A stretch of 29,609 bases of DNA from DASRDZ01 sp035652335 (GTDB lineage: Bacteria > Chloroflexota > Dormibacteria > Aeolococcales > Aeolococcaceae). The position numbers and the translations under genes are program-made. The stretch's first letter is position 1, and each line of letters starts with the position of its first letter. Location of the stretch: the NCBI GenBank assembly GCA_035652335.1, contig DASRDZ010000042.1, forward strand, positions 1 through 29,609, read 5' to 3'. Below are positions 24,061-29,609 of the stretch, one piece after another. Under the pieces are notes generated by a model that saw only the letters and a program-made list of their open reading frames with translations, was not told the DNA's origin and ran no database searches.

Positions 24061-24881
24061 AGCCCGACGAGTTGGACAGCGCGCTGCGGGCGCGGCTGCG
24101 CGGCGGGATCGATCCGCTGGTGCCGGGGCGGGCGGCTGAGGAGCGTGTGATGCGCGGAGTGGCTGACGCGGCGATGTCGGGGCGGCGGAGATCCGTGCTC
24201 GGCGGCGGGCTGCGCACGGCGCTGGTCGGCGCGGCCGCGCTGCTGGTGCTCGGCGGAGTGCTCGGTGGGAGCATGGTGGCCCTGCACAACCGCTCCTCTG
24301 GCGGGGGCGGGCAGGCCCGCGGTCCCGCGCCGGTGCAGGCCAGCCCGTCGCCGTCCGCGGCAAGGACGCCCTCGCCCACGCCGACCGCGGCGCCGACACC
24401 CAGCGCAGCGGCCGGTGTGACTCCGTGCGAGGGCGCCGCGCTCACAGGACAGTTCACCGACGAGAGCGGCGCGGCCGGGACCGCGGGTGCCGACATCGTG
24501 CTCCACAACAGCGGCAGCGTCGCATGCACGATGGAGGGCTACACCGACATCCAGGGCCTCGCCGGTGGACAGCCGGTGCAGCTCGGCGTCACCCACAGCG
24601 TCGGCGGCACGGTGTTGAACAACAACAACGGGACTCTGCCCACCGTCACTCTGGTGACGCTGCAGCCGGGCGCCGACGCCTACGTCGCCATCGAGCACTC
24701 CGACGTCAACTCGGGGCCGACGATGTGCCCGTCCTACACGGCGCTCCTGGTGACGCCGCCGCAGGGGCACACCGCGGTGCACGTCGCGGTGCCGAGCTCG
24801 ATCTTGCTCTGCGGCGGGTACGGCGCTTCGATCTGGATCGACGAGGCGCCGGTCAGCACGACCGCCTACTTCAAGCGCTGA
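24057..24881 (+). CDS. Membrane-anchored DUF4232 protein, putative anti-sigma/sensor partner
   Basis: A 274-residue protein: a cytosolic N-terminal segment of about 48 residues, one helix (about 52-75, TALVGAAALLVLGGVLGGSM), a Pro/Ser/Thr/Ala linker (about 80-118) and an extracytoplasmic beta domain. The last has the DUF4232 pattern: GADIVLHNSGSVACTMEGY, VTLQPGADAYVAIEHSDVN, and further Cys in GPTMCPSY and SSILLCGGYG that likely pair. The N-terminal segment (MKPDELDSALRARLRGGIDP) has no zinc-binding anti-sigma His-x3-Cys-x2-Cys motif, so if it restrains the sigma factor it does so by another fold. Co-translation (ATGA) with the sigma gene is the main support. It could also be an unrelated envelope protein controlled by that sigma. 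Confidence 0.75.
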   Translation: MKPDELDSALRARLRGGIDPLVPGRAAEERVMRGVADAAMSGRRRSVLGGGLRTALVGAAALLVLGGVLGGSMVALHNRSSGGGGQARGPAPVQASPSPSAARTPSPTPTAAPTPSAAAGVTPCEGAALTGQFTDESGAAGTAGADIVLHNSGSVACTMEGYTDIQGLAGGQPVQLGVTHSVGGTVLNNNNGTLPTVTLVTLQPGADAYVAIEHSDVNSGPTMCPSYTALLVTPPQGHTAVHVAVPSSILLCGGYGASIWIDEAPVSTTAYFKR

Positions 24882-24913
24882 TCACCGGTCTCGCGGAGCG
24901 CTTGGGGAGCGGC

Positions 24914-24954
24914 CGACGCCGCGACGACCCTGGACGCGACGCGGCAGCGTCGAG
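24914..24954 (-). terminator. Imperfect hairpin after tRNA-Leu
   Basis: CGACGC (24914-24919) pairs with GCGTCG (about 24947-24952) with further interrupted CGC/GCG pairing inside. It sits just 3' of tRNA-Leu and between convergent units. No T-run follows, so function is uncertain. Confidence 0.25.
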
Positions 24955-24957
24955 ATG

Positions 24958-25044
24958 TGGTGCCGAGGAAGGGAATCGAACCCTTACGCCCATACGAGCA
25001 CAGCGCCCTGAACGCTGCGTGTCTACCAGTTCCACCACCTCGGC
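24958..25044 (-). tRNA. tRNA-Leu (anticodon CAG)
   Basis: Read on the minus strand from 25044: acceptor GCCGAGG pairs with CCTCGGC. The D arm starts TGGTGGAACTGGTAGACAC and the anticodon stem CAGCG/CGCTG encloses TTCAGGG with anticodon CAG. A long class II variable arm (TGCTCGTATGGGCGT) follows, then T arm AAGGG-TTCGATT-CCCTT, discriminator A and an encoded CCA (24958-24960). Complete and typical. Confidence 0.96.
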
Positions 25045-25056
25045 GGGCGGGGCTGG

Positions 25057-25062
25057 ATTGTA
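25057..25062 (-). promoter_or_regulatory. Probable -10 element of tRNA-Leu
   Basis: TACAAT on the minus strand lies 12 bases upstream of the tRNA 5' end and differs from TATAAT at one position. It stands out from G+C-rich surroundings. No good -35 was recognised. Confidence 0.5.
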
Positions 25063-25097
25063 CCCGGAACACCGGCCGCCCAGGCCCCCCGCCAGCT

Positions 25098-26654
25098 TCA
25101 GCTGGGCAGCTTGCGCCAGTCGGCGACGGAGTCGTACCTGCTGGCGCTGGTCCCCACGGGAGGCAGGCTCACACCGCCGATGGCATCGGAGATCGCGAAC
25201 GTCAACTCGGGAGCGTAGAGGAACACCGCCGGGGTGTCCTCGGCGAGGCGGGCGTCGACCTGGGCGGCCGCGACCCGGCGGAGACGGACGTCGCTCACCG
25301 TGGCCAGGCTGTCGAGAGCGCGGTCGAGGAAGGGGTCGGCGGGCGCACCCGAGACGTTGAAGCCGTGCGGCGGTGCGGCGTTGGAGCGCCAGAAGGCGCT
25401 GACGTCGGGGTCGGGGCCGTTGTCCCAGTCGGCGACCACCATGTCGAAGCTCTGCGGCATCAGGACCGCGGGCTCGAACTGCTGCGGGGCGACCACGTTG
25501 ACGCTCAGCGCGATGCCGATGCCGCGGAGCTGGGCGGCGACGTCGTTCGCCACCGTCGGCAGCGGCGCGGCGTCGGGGACGCTGACGGTGTATGTGAGGC
25601 TCTGGCCTCCCTTGTGCCGCACCCCGTCGGTTCCCAGCACCCACCCGGCAGCGTCGAGGGCCCGGGCGCTGAGTGCGACCGCCGGGAGCTCCGGCTGCTC
25701 GGGTGGCATCCAGGCGATGCCCACGGGCACGGCGCCCACCTGCGGCTGCGCGTCGCCCTCCAGCGCGCCGGCGATGAGCTGCCGGCGGTCGACGGCGGTG
25801 GTGATGGCGCGGCGGACCGCCGGGTCGTCGAGTCCCGGCCTGCGCTCGTTGAAAAGGAGGTCGACGAAGCGGAAGGTGACGAGGTCGTGCAGCCGGACCC
25901 CGGGGATCTTGCCGAGCACGGTGCGCTGCGCGGGCGTGCCGGCGAGCAGCCCGTCGACCTGCCCCCCTGCCAGCGCTTGGGCGGCAGCCTCGAAGGTCTT
26001 CGTCAGGCGCAGGTCGAGGACCGCGAGTCCCGGGCGCGGCGAGACGTGGGCATTCGGCACGAGCTCGACGTGGGTGGCGTCGGCTGAGGCGACCTGAAAC
26101 GGGCCCGAGGTCGGCAGCGGCTTGGCCGCGGACGAGACGAGGGTGGCCGGGGTGAGCTTCGACAGCCGTGCAGCGGGGAGGATGGGCAGCTCCACCGCGG
26201 CGGCGACGAAGGCGGCCCGCGGGGCGGCGAGCGTCACCGTCACCGTCGCCGTCGGCAGGTCGACGGCGACCTTGGCGTCGTGCCAGGCGGCGGCGAGACC
26301 GGCGTCGGGGAACCCTGGCGCCTGGACCATGGTCACCGTCGCCTGCACGTCGCTCACGGTCAGCGGGGTGCCGTCGGACCAGTGGAGGCCGCTCCGCAGG
26401 GTGAAGTGGTAGGCGAGGCCGTCCCCGCTGACACCCCAGCTCGCTGCCAGGTCGCCGGTCGGCTGGGCCTGCGAATCGAGGCGGAGGAGGCGGCGGTAGA
26501 GGATCTCGCCGACGTCACGCGCCGCCGGGTCGGGGCTCCCGGCCAGCGGATCGAGGGCCAGCGGGGTGCTCGTCACCACCAGCGCCTCCCGGTAGACGTC
26601 GGTCTGCTGCGGACCGTGTGTCAGCGCGGCGATGCGGACGGCGCCGAAGCCCAC
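25098..26654 (-). CDS. Family-5 extracellular solute-binding protein (oligopeptide-type)
   Basis: An SBP of the OppA/DppA type with ALVVTSTPLALDPL, EILYRRLLRLDSQAQPTGDL, LAASWGVSGDGLAYHFTLRS, LHWSDGTPLTVSDVQ, RFVDLLFNERRPGLDDPAVR, RAITTAVDRRQLIAG and a C-terminal FDMVVADWDNGPDPDVSAFW. The GTG at 26654 gives 518 residues, within family range, but starts inside a hydrophobic helix. In-frame codons further upstream encode an Arg-rich start (RGWRRRLLQGLILVAVCGVG) that would be a proper signal anchor. No ATG/GTG/TTG occurs between GTG 26654 and a TTG at 26948, which lies just upstream of secG, so that frame would run through the whole of secG. The true start is therefore unclear. No permease or ATPase genes follow; tRNA-Leu is next. 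It may be an orphan binding protein anchored to the membrane. Confidence 0.8.
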   Translation of the reverse strand: MGFGAVRIAALTHGPQQTDVYREALVVTSTPLALDPLAGSPDPAARDVGEILYRRLLRLDSQAQPTGDLAASWGVSGDGLAYHFTLRSGLHWSDGTPLTVSDVQATVTMVQAPGFPDAGLAAAWHDAKVAVDLPTATVTVTLAAPRAAFVAAAVELPILPAARLSKLTPATLVSSAAKPLPTSGPFQVASADATHVELVPNAHVSPRPGLAVLDLRLTKTFEAAAQALAGGQVDGLLAGTPAQRTVLGKIPGVRLHDLVTFRFVDLLFNERRPGLDDPAVRRAITTAVDRRQLIAGALEGDAQPQVGAVPVGIAWMPPEQPELPAVALSARALDAAGWVLGTDGVRHKGGQSLTYTVSVPDAAPLPTVANDVAAQLRGIGIALSVNVVAPQQFEPAVLMPQSFDMVVADWDNGPDPDVSAFWRSNAAPPHGFNVSGAPADPFLDRALDSLATVSDVRLRRVAAAQVDARLAEDTPAVFLYAPELTFAISDAIGGVSLPPVGTSASRYDSVADWRKLPS

Positions 26655-26710
26655 GCCGCAGACGGCGACGAGGATCAGCCCCTGGAGGAGGCGCCGGCGC
26701 CAGCCCCGGC

Positions 26711-26944
26711 CTAGCGGCCGAAGTAGGTGCTTGCGGCGGTGACCACCACGAACACGAAGATCAGCACCGCGGTCGCCCGCAGGAGCGTCTGCTCCAAGCC
26801 CCGGCGACGACGGTAGCCGCCACCCATGTCCCCACCGCCCCCGATCGTCCCGCCGAGACCCGTGGCCTTCGGCGTCTGGAGCAAGACGCCAAGGGTCATG
26901 AGGATGGCGACGACCACTTGGGCGACCGCGAGAACGCTTTTCAC
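26711..26944 (-). CDS. secG: Preprotein translocase subunit SecG
   Basis: A 77-residue auxiliary subunit of the SecYEG translocon. Two helices: KSVLAVAQVVVAILMTLGVL (2-21) and TLLRATAVLIFVFVVVTAAS (about 54-73). Between them is the typical polar Gly-rich loop LLQTPKATGLGGTIGGGGDM, matching the SecG pattern of Q-x-x-K-x-x-G-L-G. The GTG start has GGAGG nine bases upstream. It ends with TAG. The solute-binding protein gene follows closely on the same strand. An upstream in-frame ATG at 27010 adds a non-conserved segment and is not used here. Confidence 0.92.
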   Translation of the reverse strand: MKSVLAVAQVVVAILMTLGVLLQTPKATGLGGTIGGGGDMGGGYRRRRGLEQTLLRATAVLIFVFVVVTAASTYFGR

Positions 26945-27054
26945 GCAACGGGACCTCCGAGCTGGAACCGGCGAAGTATAGCGGTGGGCGGCGCGTGCGG
27001 CATCGGGCATCCTCTTCTCAGTTGTCTTTCTGCTCTTGCGTTACCAACACTGCG

Positions 27055-27060
27055 TAGTGT
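27055..27060 (+). promoter_or_regulatory. Weak candidate -10 for the phospholipase-D-like gene
   Basis: TAGTGT lies 12 bases before the ATG at 27073 in a locally AT-richer stretch (27010-27060) between the divergent secG and this gene. No -35 at normal spacing was convincing, so this is a low-confidence call. Confidence 0.25.
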
Positions 27061-27072
27061 AGCCTCGCTCGC

Positions 27073-28146
27073 ATGCTCGCTGTCAAGCAACTCGGCACCC
27101 TGCGGCGGAGCCTCCTCCGCATCACGGCGCTCGCGCTCGCCGGCGTCATCGCCGGCTGCGGCCCCTCGGCATCCCCGCTGCCGGCGTCGAGGAGCGCGCC
27201 TCTCCCCTATCCCGATGCGGCCGGCCCTCCCGTGCAGGTCGGCGGCGACACCGTGCGGGTGCTGCCCCGCGGCAGCACGGCATTCCCGGTGATCCTGTCG
27301 CTCATCGCGCACGCCACCCGCAGCGTCCACGCCGAGATGTACGAGTTCGGCCGAGCCGACATCGCCGGCGCCCTGGTCGCCGCGCACCGCCGCGGCGTGG
27401 CGGTCACCCTCATCGTCGATCCCTCGGTCGACGTCAGTCGCTCCACCGCCGCCCAGCTGCGCGGCGAGGGTGTGGACGTCCTGGACTACCCCGTGCGCAG
27501 GCTCATGATCGACCACGTCAAGCTGCTCGTCGTCGACGGGTCTGTTGCGGTCGTTGGTGGCATCAACTGGGGGGCCCAGTCCGACCGCAACCATGACGTC
27601 GACGCCATGCTCAGGGGTCCCGCCGCCACCAACCTGGACCGCATCTTCGACGGCGACCTGGTGGCCTGCGGCCGCGAGGCAGCCGTCCCGCCCGCCGCCG
27701 ACGACGACCGGGTGCTGGTCGCCTCCACCCTGCCGGGCGCCGACATCCGCCCGCTGGTGATGCAGCTCATCGAGGGCGCCCGGTCCCGGCTCGACCTCGA
27801 GCTCTACGTCATCACCGACAGCGGGATCGTCCACGCCATCGAGGCTGCCGCCGCCCGCGGCGTCGCGGTGCGGGTGATGATCGACCCTGGGCAGCGCCCC
27901 AGCGACGCGTCCGCGGCGTCACTGACGGCGGCCGGGGTCGCCCTGCGCCGCTACCGCACCAGCGGCGAGCTCCTCCATGCCAAGCTCGGCGTCGCCGACG
28001 GCCGGATGTCCATCTTCGGCAGCGCCAACTGGACCGCCGGCGGGTTCCAGCGGAACCACGAGGTCGACGTCGAGATCCTCGACGCCCCCGCCGTCGCGGC
28101 CGAGATCACCGCCATGGTCGACGCCGATTGGAGTGCCAGCGCATGA
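27073..28146 (+). CDS. Phospholipase-D-like lipoprotein (two HKD motifs)
   Basis: A 357-residue exported protein. A basic start (MLAVKQLGTLRRSLLR) and a helix end in the lipobox VIAGC, so it is anchored outside by a lipid. Two PLD half-domains each carry H-x-K-x4-D: H148/K150/D155 in MIDHVKLLVVDGSVAVVGGI, and H302/K304/D309 in LLHAKLGVADGRMSIFGSAN. Each is followed by the conserved Gly and Asn (GGIN, GSAN). This is the catalytic set of phospholipase D, cardiolipin synthase and some nucleases, acting through a phospho-His intermediate. The exported location favours phospholipid or extracellular nucleic acid as substrate over bulk cardiolipin synthesis. ATG start; convergent with the mutase gene 32 bases downstream. 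Confidence 0.9.
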   Translation: MLAVKQLGTLRRSLLRITALALAGVIAGCGPSASPLPASRSAPLPYPDAAGPPVQVGGDTVRVLPRGSTAFPVILSLIAHATRSVHAEMYEFGRADIAGALVAAHRRGVAVTLIVDPSVDVSRSTAAQLRGEGVDVLDYPVRRLMIDHVKLLVVDGSVAVVGGINWGAQSDRNHDVDAMLRGPAATNLDRIFDGDLVACGREAAVPPAADDDRVLVASTLPGADIRPLVMQLIEGARSRLDLELYVITDSGIVHAIEAAAARGVAVRVMIDPGQRPSDASAASLTAAGVALRRYRTSGELLHAKLGVADGRMSIFGSANWTAGGFQRNHEVDVEILDAPAVAAEITAMVDADWSASA

Positions 28147-28178
28147 ATGCGGGATGCGCGCGACCTGCACCGGCACGC

Positions 28179-29609
28179 TCAGCGCTCGGCGAGATCCCTT
28201 CCGCCCATCGCCTCCGGAACGGTCAGACCCATGGCGGTCAGCACCGTGGGCGCCACGTCGGCGAGGCCGCCGCCGCCCCGCAAGGTCCTGGCGTCGGTGC
28301 CGCAGAGCACCACGGGCACGGGGCTCGTGGTGTGCGCCGTGAGTCGCGAGCCGTCGCGGCGGTCGACCTTCAGCTCGGCGTTGCCGTGGTCGGCGGTCAT
28401 CAGCAGCGCGCCGTCCCGCTGCAGCACGGACTCGGCGATCCGTCCGATGCAGGCGTCGACCACCTCCACCGCCTGCACCGTCGCGTCGAACACCCCGGTG
28501 TGCCCGACCATGTCAGGGTTGGCGAAGTTCACGACGATGAGCGCGTCGTCCGTCGTCTGCAGGCGCTGCACGACGGCGTCGGTGATGCCCGCCGCGCTCA
28601 TCGGTGGGGTCATGTCGTATGTCGCCACCTTCGGCGACGGGATGAGCAGGCGCTCCTCACCCGCGAACGGCGCCTCGCGCCCGCCGTTGATGAAGTAGGT
28701 GACGTGCGCGTACTTCTCCGTCTCGGCCACGTGGAACTGGTGGAGGCCCGCCGCGCTGACCACCTCGGCCAGCGTCTGCGTCACCTCTTCCTTGGGGAAG
28801 GCGACGATGGCGCCCAGGGTCGACTCGTACTCGGTGAAGGTCACGTAGTGCAGCGGGTGCGGCCACCGCGAGCGCGGGAAGGCGCTGAAGTCGGCGTCGA
28901 GCAGCGCGTGCGAGAGCTGGCGTGCCCGGTCGGGGCGGAAGTTGAAGAAGACCACCGAGTCCCCATCCTCGATGCGCACCCGCGTCCCGCCGCTGGGGAC
29001 GATCGACACCGGCTCGATGAACTCGTCGGTCACGCCTCGGGCGTAGCTGTCCTCGATGTACCCCACCGGGTCCGCGGCAACGCCGTTGCCCTCGCCCGCC
29101 ACCACCTCGTAGGCGCGCTGCGTGCGCTCCCAGCGCTTGTCGCGATCCATCGCGTAGTAGCGCCCCGACACAGACACCACGCGTCCCACGCCGACTCGGT
29201 CCAGCTCCTCCACGAAGTCGGCGACGTACTGCGCCGCGCTGCTGGGAGGTTCGTCGCGACCGTCGGTGAAGGCGTGGAAGTGCACCCGGTCCAGGCCGCG
29301 GCGCCGGGCCAGCTCAGCGAGCGCCACCCCGTGGTGCATGTGGCTGTGTACCCCACCGGGCGAGACGAGCCCCATGCAGTGCAACGCCGTTCCCGAGTCT
29401 CTCGCGTGGTCGACCGCGCCGCACAGTGCGGCGTTCTCGAAGAAGGTCCCCTGGTCGATGGCCCGCGAGATGCGCGGAAGGTCCTGGAAGATCACCCGTC
29501 CCGCCCCGATGGTGAGATGGCCCACCTCGGAGTTGCCCTGCTGCCCGGCCGGCAGTCCCACCGCCTCGCCGCTCGCCTCGACGGTCGTCCAGGGCCAGCG
29601 CGCTCGCAG
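28179..29609 (-). CDS. gpmI: 2,3-bisphosphoglycerate-independent phosphoglycerate mutase (N-terminus outside window)
   Basis: Interconverts 3- and 2-phosphoglycerate in glycolysis; cytosolic, Mn-dependent. 476 residues are visible and the frame is open at the right edge, so about 40-50 N-terminal residues with the first Asp metal ligand lie outside. Present are EAVGLPAGQQGNSEVGHLTI with the phospho-Ser in GNSEVGH, AFTDGRDEPP, SGRYYAMDRDKRWERT, FFNFRPDRARQLS, NFANPDMVGHTG, TADHGNAE and a C-terminal AHTTSPVPVVL. All are catalytic or metal-site blocks of the GpmI family, and no defect is seen. A GTG at 29561 in the middle of a conserved block is not the real start. Only 32 bases separate its stop from the convergent phospholipase-D-like gene; no terminator was recognised there. 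Confidence 0.96.
   Translation of the reverse strand: MRARWPWTTVEASGEAVGLPAGQQGNSEVGHLTIGAGRVIFQDLPRISRAIDQGTFFENAALCGAVDHARDSGTALHCMGLVSPGGVHSHMHHGVALAELARRRGLDRVHFHAFTDGRDEPPSSAAQYVADFVEELDRVGVGRVVSVSGRYYAMDRDKRWERTQRAYEVVAGEGNGVAADPVGYIEDSYARGVTDEFIEPVSIVPSGGTRVRIEDGDSVVFFNFRPDRARQLSHALLDADFSAFPRSRWPHPLHYVTFTEYESTLGAIVAFPKEEVTQTLAEVVSAAGLHQFHVAETEKYAHVTYFINGGREAPFAGEERLLIPSPKVATYDMTPPMSAAGITDAVVQRLQTTDDALIVVNFANPDMVGHTGVFDATVQAVEVVDACIGRIAESVLQRDGALLMTADHGNAELKVDRRDGSRLTAHTTSPVPVVLCGTDARTLRGGGGLADVAPTVLTAMGLTVPEAMGGRDLAER

Noticed and set aside
26654..26948. Extending the solute-binding protein to the TTG at 26948
   Set aside because: This would overlap secG completely in another frame with Arg/Gly-rich nonsense; secG has a strong ribosome binding site and clear helices.

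Overview
The window is a continuous, gene-dense stretch of very G+C-rich bacterial chromosome (judged by eye, not counted). Third codon positions are almost all G or C, so long antisense open frames shadow most real genes. About thirty protein genes and two tRNAs are present, with no gap above 300 bases, and no insertion sequence, prophage or CRISPR array. Several features suggest a deep-branching, probably monoderm soil lineage of the Chloroflexota / Candidatus Dormibacterota type, or an actinobacterial relative. These are frequent GTG starts, 4-base start/stop overlaps, several starts with no visible ribosome binding site and -10-like motifs close by, a MarP-like protease, a DUF1802 protein, and a MacAB-like exporter with no outer-membrane channel gene. 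The lineage is an inference and no marker gene here settles it.

Layout. 1-1227: end of an alpha/beta hydrolase and a DUF1802 protein. 1347-4344: UDP-sulfoquinovose synthase (SqdB) followed by a large polytopic GT-C-like membrane protein. 4421-10787: a six-gene plus-strand unit with a membrane fusion protein, ABC ATPase, MacB-like permease, Gly-rich lipoprotein, response regulator and sensor kinase. 10784-14067: a minus-strand operon whose genes all overlap by 1-4 bases, encoding a ferric-reductase-like haem membrane protein, a NuoF-like flavin/Fe-S protein, a three-Cys ferredoxin, a small anchored Ser/Gly-rich protein and an ApbE flavin transferase. 14206-16809: a divergent response regulator and kinase, then a small unknown protein. 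16831-20908: a Fur-family regulator divergent from a zinc/manganese ABC importer, whose second permease has an in-frame TAG. 20887-22212: tRNA-Pro and a CvpA/trypsin-type membrane protease. 22318-23379: a two-domain siroheme-decarboxylase-like (AhbA/AhbB) protein. 23512-24881: an ECF sigma factor with a membrane DUF4232 protein. 24958-26944: tRNA-Leu, a family-5 solute-binding protein and SecG. 27073-29609: a phospholipase-D-like lipoprotein and a truncated phosphoglycerate mutase.

The most interesting unit is 10784-16430. The five minus-strand genes could form an electron path from NAD(P)H through a NuoF-like flavoprotein and a ferredoxin to a b-type haem membrane protein, ending on an extracytoplasmic acceptor. 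ApbE is present but no recognisable FMN-binding domain is. The 117-residue protein encoded next to ApbE ends in a stretch resembling the ApbE acceptor motif, so it is a candidate minimal flavin carrier. The divergent two-component genes share a 138-base promoter region holding two oppositely oriented pairs of 8-base repeats with 11-base periodicity, a plausible response-regulator site controlling both directions.

Other points are the amber codon in the second metal permease, a good Fur-box-like operator between fur and the metal-binding protein gene, and two membrane-anchored genes (2665 and 26654) whose apparent N-terminal membrane helix extends upstream of any usable start codon.
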